This document shows, in pieces, positions 1 to 8,038 of a stretch of 34,756 nucleotides of DNA; the first letter of the stretch is position 1, and each line of letters starts with the position of its first letter. The notes beneath the pieces are model-generated. The model saw only the letters and a list, made by a program, of their open reading frames with translations, searched no databases and had not been told where the DNA came from. The stretch covers positions 1 to 34,756 of the forward strand of contig JACSRP010000141.1 of NCBI GenBank assembly GCA_014879665.1, read 5' to 3'. This stretch comes from Anaerolineae bacterium (GTDB lineage Bacteria > Chloroflexota > Anaerolineae > Aggregatilineales > Phototrophicaceae). The position numbers and the translations under genes are program-made.

Positions 1-63
1 GGCAAGGGGATGAAGGCGATTGTAAACTTTACCAAACGCTTTATTCTGCATGCAAAGGTCTAA
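1..63 (+). CDS. 3' tail of an upstream gene (partial, uncertain)
   Basis: Frame 1 is open from the window edge to a TAA at 61-63, two bases before the ATG of the next gene. The visible 20 residues end in RFILHAKV. The tight junction and shared strand suggest an operon partner of the hydrolase at 66. Only 20 codons are visible, and that many open codons can occur by chance, so this is a weak call. No family can be recognised. Confidence 0.4.
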   Translation, partial: GKGMKAIVNFTKRFILHAKV

Positions 64-65
64 CC

Positions 66-1754
66 ATGCGCCGTTTTCAGCTGCTAATCTGCCTTATCCT
101 ATCCGTACTGTGCTTCAGCATATCCGCCAGCGCGCAGGAGTTGCCGCCCGTCATCGAATACGATCTCGGTGAAACCACTATCGTGCAATCGCGCTTCCCT
201 GAGGACAGCCGCTTTCACAACATGCCCATTCGTCTGAATGGCATCATCGCTGTTCCCGAAGACGATGCCCCGCATCCTGTGGTCATCATCTTGCATGGCT
301 CCCATCCCGGCTGTCCGGAGAATGAATCTGGCGTAGATGTTTGGCCCTGTGCGCCAGAAGTTGAGCAGCCAAACTATCGTGGTTTCGGCTATCTTGCGGG
401 GCAGCTTGCCGCGCAGGGCTATGTTGTGCTCTCCATCAATATCAACGCCGAAAACACGTTCGGCTTTGGTGAAGGCGATCCGGGCGAACGGGTGCTTCAA
501 CTGCTAAACCTGCATCTGAACGCGCTTGCAGAAGCGGCGGATGGCGGTCAAAACAATTTCGGCGTTGAGCTTGCCGGGCGCGCCGATCTCTGCCGTCTCG
601 CTTATTTCGGCCATTCGCGCGGTGGTGAGTTGGCGCACCGGCTGATCAATGATTCCGATTGGCAGTTGGAATATACGGCATCGTGCGAAACTGGCGAGCG
701 TGGCGATGGCCTGCTTTTAATCGCGCCGATGGTGCTGTTCATCATGCCTGAAAGCTCATCGGCGCCCATGAGCATTATTTTGCCTGCCTGCGATGGCGAT
801 GTCATCACGCAGGATGGGCAAACGTTCTATGAAACCGCCCGTCTTGAGTCCGATCAGCAGGCGTGGGCTTCTTCCGTCTGGCTGGAACAGGCCAATCATA
901 ATTACTTTAATCACATCTTATCGTCTGATCTGTTCAGTCAGGCGCATCGAATCGAGTGTGAAACCACCTTGCAGCCAGAACAGCAGCGCGATTTCCTCGT
1001 GAATTACGCCCTCGATTTTCTGACCACTATTTTTTCAGAAGACTCGCAGGCTATCGCTGATGCAGCATCGCGTATGGGCATGGATATATCATCGCCAGCG
1101 GTTGACTCGCTTTACGGTTTGCCCGCCCGCGTCGCTATGATGGCCGCCCGTGCTAACCGCCAGCCGCTGCTCATTCCCATCACCGAAGCCGGCTTGTATA
1201 CCAACCTGCTTGATGGCCCGATCACCCGCGAAGGCTTGGCCGTCGCCTTCTGCGATCAGGGCTTTTTCACGCCGCAAGAGCGGCCGGATATGCAGGCCTG
1301 CCGCCGGATTAATCTGGTGATTCCCGGTAATCCGGCATTGATTCTCGCCTCTTGGCAGCAGTCTGGCGCTGCGCTGCGTTTCGATCTGCCTGATGGCCGA
1401 GACTTGAGCGCCTATAGCGTCGTCAGTTTGCGCGCCGCCCTCGATCCACTATCTGAATTGAATCCGCCCGGCGCTTCACAATCATTCAGCATCCAGTTGA
1501 CCGATGCTTTGGGGAATACCGCCACCGTACCCACGCGCTCCGATGAACCTGCGCTGGTATTTCCGCCCGGCGAAGCGCAGGACGATGTCTTTTTTGGTGA
1601 TTTATTCACCGGACGTGTGCCGCTGACGACTATTCGCCTATCTTTGAGCGCGTTTTCAGGGATAGATTTGACTGATATTCGTGAGATCACGCTGCTTTTC
1701 GACCAGGCCGGCAGCGGCGCGCTCTTTATCGCTGATCTCGAATTTGTGCGCTAA
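66..1754 (+). CDS. Secreted alpha/beta hydrolase with C-terminal beta-rich domain
   Basis: A 562-residue protein with a clear Sec signal peptide: MRR, a hydrophobic stretch to about residue 20, then a likely cut after ASA at 23. The hydrolase core shows an oxyanion HG motif in VVIILHGSHPGCP (about residue 75-87), the nucleophile elbow GHSRGGE with Ser184, candidate acids Asp243/Asp245 (CDGD) and a candidate base His278 (QANHNYF). This is the layout of the chlorophyllase/dienelactone-hydrolase-like group. Residues from about 415 to the end form a separate beta-rich region that may be a carbohydrate-binding-like sandwich; this is inference. AAAGG lies about eight bases before the ATG. The frame stays open upstream to the window edge, but the signal peptide fixes the start. 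The substrate is unknown; ester hydrolysis outside the membrane is the general expectation. Confidence 0.85.
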   Translation: MRRFQLLICLILSVLCFSISASAQELPPVIEYDLGETTIVQSRFPEDSRFHNMPIRLNGIIAVPEDDAPHPVVIILHGSHPGCPENESGVDVWPCAPEVEQPNYRGFGYLAGQLAAQGYVVLSININAENTFGFGEGDPGERVLQLLNLHLNALAEAADGGQNNFGVELAGRADLCRLAYFGHSRGGELAHRLINDSDWQLEYTASCETGERGDGLLLIAPMVLFIMPESSSAPMSIILPACDGDVITQDGQTFYETARLESDQQAWASSVWLEQANHNYFNHILSSDLFSQAHRIECETTLQPEQQRDFLVNYALDFLTTIFSEDSQAIADAASRMGMDISSPAVDSLYGLPARVAMMAARANRQPLLIPITEAGLYTNLLDGPITREGLAVAFCDQGFFTPQERPDMQACRRINLVIPGNPALILASWQQSGAALRFDLPDGRDLSAYSVVSLRAALDPLSELNPPGASQSFSIQLTDALGNTATVPTRSDEPALVFPPGEAQDDVFFGDLFTGRVPLTTIRLSLSAFSGIDLTDIREITLLFDQAGSGALFIADLEFVR

Positions 1755-1781
1755 ATACCGGATCCGCAGTGATGGCTTTTG

Positions 1782-1816
1782 TCCCCCTTGCCCCGATGGA
1801 GCACGGGCAAGGGGGA
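1782..1816. repeat. Intergenic hairpin, 12-bp perfect arms
   Basis: TCCCCCTTGCCC (1782-1793) pairs perfectly with GGGCAAGGGGGA (1805-1816) around an 11-base loop, between the convergent hydrolase and permease genes. Neither side has a T run, so it is not a textbook terminator, though it may still stop or stabilise transcripts. Its C/G-run style resembles the other dispersed hairpins in this window. Confidence 0.6.
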
Positions 1817-1928
1817 TGAGAATCTATGCGAAGCAGGGGCGGGGGTCAAAAACAGGACTTCAATAAACACGCTTTAACGATCAACTGATTCAAACTTTTC
1901 ACTCATCACTTCTTTTACCGGCCTTTCT

Positions 1929-2783
1929 TTACCCCTTCACGCCCGACAGCGAGATTCCGCGCACGAAATAGCGCTGTGCGAAGATGTACACCAGCAGTAC
2001 CGGCAGCATCACGATCACCGATGCCGCCATCATCAACGGCCAGTTGGTTTGCCGGAAGGCAGAGGTAGAAGAATTGAAATACGCCAGTCCTAATTCTAAC
2101 GTTCGCATCTCTGGCGTTCGGGCAATCAGCAGCGGCCACAGCAGGTCTGTCCACGTGCCCATGAAGGCGAAAACCGCTAGTGTCGCCAGCGCCGGCCCGT
2201 TCAACGGCAGGAAAATACGCCAGTAAATTCTAAATTCGCTGGCACCGTCAATCCGCGCCGCCTCTTGATAATCGCGCGGCACGCCCATAAACGCCTGTCT
2301 CAGCAGGAAAATGCCGAACACGCTGGAGATCGCCGGGACAATTAACCCTGTATAGGTGTTAATCCAGCCTAGCCCGAACACGATCAGAAATAGGGGTATC
2401 AATGTCACTTGATACGGCACCATCATCGTCGCCAGAAAGATCACGAACAGCGTATCCCGCCCGATAAAATGCAGGCGCGCAAATCCGTAAGCTGCCAGCG
2501 AAGTGATGATCAACTGCCCGACCACGGTTAAGGCGGTAACAATCAGCGTATTGATGAAGTAGCGCCCAAACGGCACCAGCGTGAATAACATTTCGTAATT
2601 ACGAAAGTCTATTTCCGTCGGCAAAAGCTGCGGTGGGTAGGCAAAGGCCGAATTGGGCTGCTTGAGCGAGGTTGTCACCATCCAGATGAAAGGGATAACC
2701 ATCGTCAGCGCAACCAGAATCAATACCAGATAGCCAAGGATTTTAGTGATGATCTGCAAGGGTGTATCTTTACGAGAATTCAC
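1929..2783 (-). CDS. Carbohydrate ABC transporter permease (MalG/UgpE type)
   Basis: One of two membrane subunits of a CUT1-type sugar importer. The 284-residue protein has about six hydrophobic segments and the ATPase-contact loop (EAA motif) in DYQEAARIDGASEFRIYWRI. The open frame extends upstream to 2879, but the first 32 codons overlap the preceding permease gene and look unlike a permease N-terminus. A GTG at 2783 is preceded by AGGGAT at a good distance and lies 11 bases after the upstream stop, so it is taken as the start. It is the last gene of the importer set (binding protein, permease, permease). No ATPase subunit follows. Confidence 0.93.
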   Translation of the reverse strand: MNSRKDTPLQIITKILGYLVLILVALTMVIPFIWMVTTSLKQPNSAFAYPPQLLPTEIDFRNYEMLFTLVPFGRYFINTLIVTALTVVGQLIITSLAAYGFARLHFIGRDTLFVIFLATMMVPYQVTLIPLFLIVFGLGWINTYTGLIVPAISSVFGIFLLRQAFMGVPRDYQEAARIDGASEFRIYWRIFLPLNGPALATLAVFAFMGTWTDLLWPLLIARTPEMRTLELGLAYFNSSTSAFRQTNWPLMMAASVIVMLPVLLVYIFAQRYFVRGISLSGVKG

Positions 2784-2794
2784 AGGCTTGATCC

Positions 2795-3748
2795 CTAAAA
2801 AAGACTGCCTTCGCCCTGATGCCGCCGGTACCATACCTGAATCAGCGTCGCAGCAAAGATCACGGCAAACAAAACCCACGCCTGCGACGCGGCATAGCCC
2901 ATATCGTAGGCTTCAAATGCGCGTGTGTAGATGTGATAAACCACAACATCTGTCGAGCCGCGCGGCCCGCCGCCAGTGATCACGTAAATGGGCGAGAACA
3001 CCTGAAATGAGCCGATTACCCCGGTGATGGCGAGAAAAAACGTCGTTGGCGCCAGCAGCGGAAGCGTAATCCGGAAAAATGACTGCCGTCTATTTGCGCC
3101 GTCTATTTGCGCTGCTTCGTGCAGTTCTACGGGGATGCCCTGAAGCCCCGCCAGCCAGATCACCATTTGGAAGCCGACGCTTTTCCAGATGGCGATAATC
3201 ACAATCGCAATCATCGCCGTGGATGGATCGCCGAGCCAGTTCACCGACGGCAGCCCCAGTTCTTGCAGCACGTAGTTCAAAATGCCAACTTGCGGATCGA
3301 GCAGGGTAATCCAAATGATAGATACTGCCACCCATGACGAAATCACCGGCATGAAGAACAGGGTGCGGAATAAATAAATGCCCTTCAGTTTCTGATTCAT
3401 CACCAGCGCAATCAGCAAACTGACGATCATGCTGCCCGGAACATACAGCAGCGTATAGTAGGCCGTATTTCGCATGGCATCCCAGAAGCGCCGGTCGCCA
3501 AGCAAAAATTGATAGTTTTCTAAGCCGATGAATAGCGCATTTTGCGGGTTTGGACCGCGCCAATTGGTGAAGGAAAGGTATAAGCTAAAAATCAGCGGAA
3601 TCAATAAGAAGATCAATAAATGCGTAAACGCCGGAAGGATGAACAGGTAGCCAACTTTTTCGTTTGAGCGGCTCCAGAATCGCTGCCAGAGGTTTTTTTC
3701 TTTGAATTGATGGGGCGGCGTGGCGGTAATATTTCCGCTGTATTCCAT
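2795..3748 (-). CDS. Carbohydrate ABC transporter permease (MalF/UgpA type)
   Basis: The partner membrane subunit of the importer, 317 residues. A cytoplasmic N-terminus of about 30 residues is followed by six hydrophobic segments. The EAA loop reads ELHEAAQIDGANRRQSFFRI, the expected form for the first permease of CUT1 systems. AAGGAAG precedes the ATG. It sits 61 bases after the binding-protein gene and 11 bases before the second permease, so the three are almost certainly co-transcribed. Substrate specificity lies in the binding protein and cannot be read from this subunit. Confidence 0.94.
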   Translation of the reverse strand: MEYSGNITATPPHQFKEKNLWQRFWSRSNEKVGYLFILPAFTHLLIFLLIPLIFSLYLSFTNWRGPNPQNALFIGLENYQFLLGDRRFWDAMRNTAYYTLLYVPGSMIVSLLIALVMNQKLKGIYLFRTLFFMPVISSWVAVSIIWITLLDPQVGILNYVLQELGLPSVNWLGDPSTAMIAIVIIAIWKSVGFQMVIWLAGLQGIPVELHEAAQIDGANRRQSFFRITLPLLAPTTFFLAITGVIGSFQVFSPIYVITGGGPRGSTDVVVYHIYTRAFEAYDMGYAASQAWVLFAVIFAATLIQVWYRRHQGEGSLF

Positions 3749-3809
3749 TCCGGCTTCTTCCTTGAAAAGGGCCGCCCATAGCGAACGGCCCCATACTTAA
3801 GCTGCCTTA

Positions 3810-5168
3810 CTACTGACGTGAAAGTTCCCGGTTAATTTCTTCAACTGCGAGATTAACTTCTTCGGTCACGTCTGCGCCTGCGAGGATGTTTTCCATCATC
3901 AGGTCAAGGCGTGGCTCAACAATTGCGAAGAAGCTGAAGCGGGTATTCGGGTCAGGGCGGGCATCATCTGCTTCGCTCACGAATACAGCCTGAACTTCCG
4001 GCCACTGGGACACTTCAGCCGCCTGATCTGCCACTGCCTGATTTGCCGAAATCTCTAGGCCGGTGAGGGCTTTTGAGTCCTGGAAGACCGGGCTGGTCGC
4101 AAAGTCTATGAAGCTGCAAGCTGCTGCCAGTTTTGCCGGGTCATCGGCCAGCGCCGAGTTGATCACCCAGCCATCTTCAAAAGCGATGGTGGCATCGTTC
4201 ACGCCAACCGGGTAGCCAACCACTGCTACGCGGCCCGGATCGTAGTTTTCTTGATTTTGCAGGCCAACCATTTCCCATTGGCCGCGTGGGTACATGGCTA
4301 CCTGACCATCAAGGAAAACGGACGGGAACGAGCGTTCCTGAATCATCTGATCCAGTGCGTTCGGCGGTGGGGCAACGTGATTTTCCAGCACCAGATCGCG
4401 CAGGAAAGTGATCGCTTCGATGGTTTCCGGCGAATTCAGATAGCCATCAACCGTCGTGCCGTCTTCTGAAATGATATCGCCGCCGAATGCCCACACCCAC
4501 GCCAGATTTTCGAGGATGAAGAATTTGCGCACGCGAACGCCGTACTGCTCAATGGATTCAGGGTCAAAATCTGGATCCATCGCGTTGCGCCCCTGCGAGT
4601 CGATGGTCAGCATCTGGGTGGTGTGCAGGAAATCCTCAACTGTCCAGTCTGAGGTTGGCACTTCCACGCCTGCGTTCGCAAAGACTTCCGGGTTGTAATA
4701 AAACACCATCGGCGTGAAGCCGTTGGGTACGCCGTAAACCGGGCCTTCAGGGCCTTCAGGCTGGTGAATGGCGAGGATGCTGGGGATGAAGCGATCCATC
4801 GTCAGGGTGGGGGTAATGTCCAGACATTGGCGCACATCGAGGATATAGCCGCCCTCAATTAATTCTGGTAGCAGCGCCTGCCCCGCCCGCCAAACATCCG
4901 GCGCGGTGCCTGCTGCAAGGTCTATCATGATCTGAGTTTCAAATTCGGGCGGTTGTTCAACCACGTTAATCGTGACGTTGGAATTAGCTTCCTCAAAACT
5001 GCTGACCAGTGCCTGATAGGCCAGATCGAGGGGAGTGCCAATTTCTTCCGGGGGAACGGTGACGCCAACCACGGTCAGGGTGGTCGCGTCCTGTGCAAAT
5101 ACACCCAACGGCACCAGCGCCAGTGAAGAGATGAGAGCCGCTTTCAACAAGTGCTTTATTTGGAACAT
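3810..5168 (-). CDS. Extracellular sugar-binding protein of the ABC importer
   Basis: A 452-residue family-1 solute-binding protein. It begins with a Sec signal (MFQIKHLLKAALISSLALVP, likely cut after VFA) followed by mature QDATTLTVVG. The body has the usual CUT1 landmarks: AAGTAPDVWRAG, a GGYILDV stretch, YGVPNGFTPMVFYYN and a late DGWVIN segment. There is no lipobox Cys at the cleavage site, unlike many binding proteins of single-membrane bacteria, so anchoring is unclear. AAAGGGAGA gives a strong ribosome site five bases before the ATG. The 212-base leader upstream holds inverted repeats that may be regulatory. It heads the three-gene importer; the ligand is probably an oligosaccharide handled by the glycosidases encoded upstream. 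Confidence 0.93.
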   Translation of the reverse strand: MFQIKHLLKAALISSLALVPLGVFAQDATTLTVVGVTVPPEEIGTPLDLAYQALVSSFEEANSNVTINVVEQPPEFETQIMIDLAAGTAPDVWRAGQALLPELIEGGYILDVRQCLDITPTLTMDRFIPSILAIHQPEGPEGPVYGVPNGFTPMVFYYNPEVFANAGVEVPTSDWTVEDFLHTTQMLTIDSQGRNAMDPDFDPESIEQYGVRVRKFFILENLAWVWAFGGDIISEDGTTVDGYLNSPETIEAITFLRDLVLENHVAPPPNALDQMIQERSFPSVFLDGQVAMYPRGQWEMVGLQNQENYDPGRVAVVGYPVGVNDATIAFEDGWVINSALADDPAKLAAACSFIDFATSPVFQDSKALTGLEISANQAVADQAAEVSQWPEVQAVFVSEADDARPDPNTRFSFFAIVEPRLDLMMENILAGADVTEEVNLAVEEINRELSRQ

Positions 5169-5181
5169 GTTTATCTCCCTT

Positions 5182-5205
5182 TATGTGAAAAATCTTTGTC
5201 ACATA
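5182..5205. promoter_or_regulatory. Inverted repeat in the binding-protein leader
   Basis: TATGTGA (5182-5188) and TCACATA (5199-5205) are perfect 7-bp arms around 10 bases, ending just before the AAAGGGAGA ribosome site of the binding-protein gene. It could fold as a hairpin in the mRNA or bind a dimeric regulator. The 10-base centre argues against a CRP-type site, which has 6. Confidence 0.45.
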
Positions 5206-5210
5206 CACTC

Positions 5211-5223
5211 ATGATCAGATCAT
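5211..5223. promoter_or_regulatory. Palindrome ATGATC-A-GATCAT upstream of the importer
   Basis: A perfect 13-bp odd palindrome about 43 bases before the binding-protein start. Its position fits a repressor site or a leader element. No regulator can be assigned from sequence alone. Confidence 0.4.
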
Positions 5224-5362
5224 CGCACGGCGAAAAATCTATTCTTCTGGGGAGGCGCGGCAGTCAACCCCCCGATTCTGATCTGAGGTCTAGCATAAGC
5301 ATAATCTACCTGGAATAGTCGGCGCTATAATTTTGGGCAAAATGTATAAACCAATAGCTAGG

Positions 5363-5374
5363 TTGTATATACAA
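5363..5374. promoter_or_regulatory. Candidate GntR-type operator TTGTATATACAA
   Basis: A perfect 12-bp palindrome in the 212-base gap between the YesL-like gene and the importer. It has the TTGT...ACAA half-sites known for AraR-type GntR/LacI hybrids (family consensus ATTTGTACGTACAAAT). A hybrid of that type is encoded at 20331-21464. The site lies about 195 bases before the binding-protein start and just after the upstream gene's stop, so whether it controls the importer is inference. Confidence 0.5.
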
Positions 5375-5380
5375 AGGGGG

Positions 5381-6040
5381 TCAGGTATCGCGTATTTCGG
5401 TGTCTAAGATGCCCTGATTTTGCAGCCATACGTTCAAGCTGTAGGTGTTGATAAGGGCGAACAGAACCGGCGTGATGAACAGCATCGGCGCGATCACAAT
5501 CACCGAAGGGATCGCCATCAAGACGGTGAGCGCGAGGTAACCCGTAAAATAGGGGAGATCGCTCATGATGGTAAAGGCGCTGTTGCGGAGTGCCTGAAAA
5601 GGGGAAGGCCGCGTTTGCAGCAGTAGGAAAGGCCAGAAGAAAAACTGAACCCAGACGAAGCAGCCGGTGGCTACGGCCAGCATCGCCAGCGGAATTTCGT
5701 TCGGGTAAACCAGCCTGCCCAACAAAAATAGCCCGCCTAAAATCAGCAAATTTGCGAGCGCGATCAGCCAGCTCAAGACGAACCAGCGCCGCATCGAGAC
5801 AAAAAATTGACCTGTGGTGGGCGGCTGATTTTGAAAGGCACGCTGCGCTGACTCGAACAGGGCTGCGGTTGCCGGGGGCAGCAAAATCACCGTTAAACTG
5901 GCGATCACCCACAGCAAATTGATGCCGACGAAGCCCATCAGCCAGTCGCCAAGATCGATCACGATGAGCTGTACTGGCCGAAGCCGCCATAAATGAGGCG
6001 GCAGTTTGAAGCGGGGAGAATGGTCGTTTTTTCGGAACAT
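5381..6040 (-). CDS. YesL/DUF624-like membrane protein
   Basis: A 219-residue integral membrane protein with about five or six hydrophobic segments. It carries the DUF624 look: FVGINLLWVIASL near the start, PPATAALFE, then an FFWPFLLLQ segment and PSPFQALRNSAFTIMSDLPYF. YesL proteins typically accompany CUT1 sugar importers; their biochemical role is not established. A GTG at 6052 would add four residues, but AGGTGA sits eight bases before the ATG at 6040, so that start is chosen. It lies 53 bases after the glycosyltransferase gene and upstream of the importer, which fits the family habit. Confidence 0.8.
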   Translation of the reverse strand: MFRKNDHSPRFKLPPHLWRLRPVQLIVIDLGDWLMGFVGINLLWVIASLTVILLPPATAALFESAQRAFQNQPPTTGQFFVSMRRWFVLSWLIALANLLILGGLFLLGRLVYPNEIPLAMLAVATGCFVWVQFFFWPFLLLQTRPSPFQALRNSAFTIMSDLPYFTGYLALTVLMAIPSVIVIAPMLFITPVLFALINTYSLNVWLQNQGILDTEIRDT

Positions 6041-6093
6041 ATGCTCATTCACCTGCGTACTGTGGCTGGTGGGGATAGTCTGTATTTTGCCCG

Positions 6094-7950
6094 CTATTCG
6101 ACGCGAACCGTCCCCAATGGGTGCTGATTATCTACACTATTCGGGACTGGCATCCGTTCTCCCGTGTGCCAGTTATAAACCACGAGCATCAGGGCATAGT
6201 TTCCGGGCGCGAGGCTGTCAACCTCAATTCGCGCAAGCTGGCAAGCATACGGGCTGATGGGCAGACCGGCATCAAATTGGGCGGCCAGCGCACCATTTTC
6301 ATCGAGCAGATGCAGCCCGAACGAGTAGGTTTCCGGTGGAATATCGCCCCCAGACCAGACTATCGGTATCAGCAGCGAACGATCCGCCACCGCTGGCAAA
6401 GGCTCAAGCAAGGCCGCGCCAACGGAGTCGCCAAAGCGATAAGTCATGTCAGCCGGGGCTGGCGCATCAGGGACGCGGGTATATAAACGCAGCGAAATTT
6501 CTGCTGTATCAGCCACCGTCCCGCAGAGCACGAACTGCCTGCCCAGTTCACTTTCAAATAGTTCCCGGCGTTCGGGGATCTGGGTGGGGTCAAAGGCGAA
6601 CCACACCCGATTTGTGCCGTCAATGTAGCGATGTTCCAGCGCGAGGTAATCTTCATCGCTCATATCGGGCAGCGATTCCATGATCTCTACCGCAGCGGGG
6701 GAGTCGTGAAAGTAGTAATCGGCCAGTGGATCGTGCATCCAGCGCCAGACAATATCGCGCAAATGCATCACTGCCAGATCGCCAGCCTGTGCGTGAGGCT
6801 CAACCGCCTCCTGCAACTGCTGCCAGGGCATGTGCCAGAAGGCGCCGCCGTTCATATTCAGGCGGTATTGATCGTTAAAATTGAGCCAGAGTCCACCGGC
6901 GATACTGGCGAAGATCAAGGCGGTGATCGCCGCGCGCCCGCGTCCCAGGCGGACGATGCCGATGCCTGCCGAAGCTGCCAGCAGCGGCCACAGGCCGATC
7001 ATGTAGCGAATATGAATGAGCAGTTGTAGGCGTATATCTACGATTAAAGTGATGACGAGGGCGGTGATCAGGACGAATCCAGCATACAGGGCCGCTTTGC
7101 CCCGTCCGTTGAAGGCGAAAAATAGCAAGACTGCGAACAGGGCGATGCTGCCGCTGCTAAATTCGAGCGCAAGTTTTTCGATGGCCTGCGGTGCGTCAAG
7201 ATGTGAGACGGTGGTCACACTTTGCTGCCAACCGTAAGCTGCGCTCAAACCGGCGGCTGCGCTGATTGCAAAAGGCAAAAAAGCGATGCCGGAAGCGATG
7301 GCGATCCCGGTCACTTCCCGCCAGCGCCGATCTTTAGGCGAGAACAGCAGGTGATAGAGGCCGACTGCCAGAAAGATGAAGATGCCGAAATAGTGGACGT
7401 AGAACAACCCGACGCCGCCGATAAACAGCGCAGTTTTCGGCCAGACGCCCGGTTTGGCACTGGCTCGCGCCGCCCGCCAGTAAGCCCATAAAGCCAGAAC
7501 GGTGACGAAAGTATACAGGGTGTAGCCGCGCAGTTCGTGCAGGTAATAGCTGTAGAAAGCGCCAGCCCCAAGGATGGCCGCGCCGGCAAAACCAACAGCC
7601 GCGTTTCCGGTCAGGTCTTTGCCCAACCGGTAGGTCATCGCCACCGTGAGCAGGCCGAAAAATAGAGAAAAGGCGCGCGCCGCAAAGGGCGACCAGCCTA
7701 AGGCTGCGCCCCAGGTGGCTAAGGCGAAATGATAGCCCGGCGGCCAATAGGGTTCGCTGGCTGCCGCTGCCCATATCTGGCTGAAATTCATCGGTTGACC
7801 GGGAAGCCCGCCCACGAAGCGCAGGGTGAACACTTCGTCATACCAGAGTGATTCGGTATTGAGATGGCGCGCCCCTAGCCAGCAGACCAGCAGCAGCAGC
7901 GGGATCATCCAGACGCGCCAATTTGAGAGTCGCCATGAGGAAGTATTCAT
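6094..7950 (-). CDS. GT39/ArnT-like membrane glycosyltransferase
   Basis: A 618-residue GT-C fold protein. The first hydrophobic segment (about residue 14-27) is followed by the catalytic-type loop SLWYDEVFTLR with Asp38-Glu39, the acidic pair of protein-mannosyltransferase/ArnT-like enzymes. Roughly ten further membrane segments run to about residue 380, then a soluble C-terminal part of about 230 residues. Such enzymes move a sugar from a polyprenyl-phosphate carrier to an acceptor outside the membrane. The acceptor here is unknown. It is embedded between GH65 and the YesL-like gene on the same strand (88 and 53 bases away). A biosynthetic enzyme inside a breakdown locus is unexpected and may simply be co-transcribed. 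No strong ribosome site precedes the ATG. Confidence 0.82.
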   Translation of the reverse strand: MNTSSWRLSNWRVWMIPLLLLVCWLGARHLNTESLWYDEVFTLRFVGGLPGQPMNFSQIWAAAASEPYWPPGYHFALATWGAALGWSPFAARAFSLFFGLLTVAMTYRLGKDLTGNAAVGFAGAAILGAGAFYSYYLHELRGYTLYTFVTVLALWAYWRAARASAKPGVWPKTALFIGGVGLFYVHYFGIFIFLAVGLYHLLFSPKDRRWREVTGIAIASGIAFLPFAISAAAGLSAAYGWQQSVTTVSHLDAPQAIEKLALEFSSGSIALFAVLLFFAFNGRGKAALYAGFVLITALVITLIVDIRLQLLIHIRYMIGLWPLLAASAGIGIVRLGRGRAAITALIFASIAGGLWLNFNDQYRLNMNGGAFWHMPWQQLQEAVEPHAQAGDLAVMHLRDIVWRWMHDPLADYYFHDSPAAVEIMESLPDMSDEDYLALEHRYIDGTNRVWFAFDPTQIPERRELFESELGRQFVLCGTVADTAEISLRLYTRVPDAPAPADMTYRFGDSVGAALLEPLPAVADRSLLIPIVWSGGDIPPETYSFGLHLLDENGALAAQFDAGLPISPYACQLARIEVDSLAPGNYALMLVVYNWHTGERMPVPNSVDNQHPLGTVRVE

Positions 7951-8017
7951 GGCTCAATCTTATAGATCAACATCCGTGATTGCCAGAGGACACAGGGCAA
8001 AGTGGTTGGATTGCTTC

Positions 8018-8037
8018 AGGGCGCAGCACACTGCGTC
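8018..8037. repeat. Short hairpin related to the repeat at 18718
   Basis: CGCAG (8022-8026) pairs with CTGCG (8031-8035) around CACA in the 88-base gap between the GH65 and glycosyltransferase genes. The first 12 bases, AGGGCGCAGCAC, recur at the hairpin at 18718, and later bases partly match as well. It looks like a decayed copy of that dispersed element. Confidence 0.4.
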
Positions 8038-8038
8038 A

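Noticed and set aside
2784..2879. Upstream extension of the second permease by 32 codons
   Set aside because: It overlaps the preceding permease gene by 85 bases and its residues are not permease-like. The GTG at 2783 has a good ribosome site and sits 11 bases after the upstream stop.
5182..5205. CRP-type site
   Set aside because: TGTGA...TCACA half-sites are present but the spacer is 10 bases rather than 6, so the usual CRP geometry fails.
5358..5990. 210-residue minus-strand open frame
   Set aside because: It lies in another frame of the YesL-like membrane protein and has Arg/His-rich, low-complexity content typical of a shadow.
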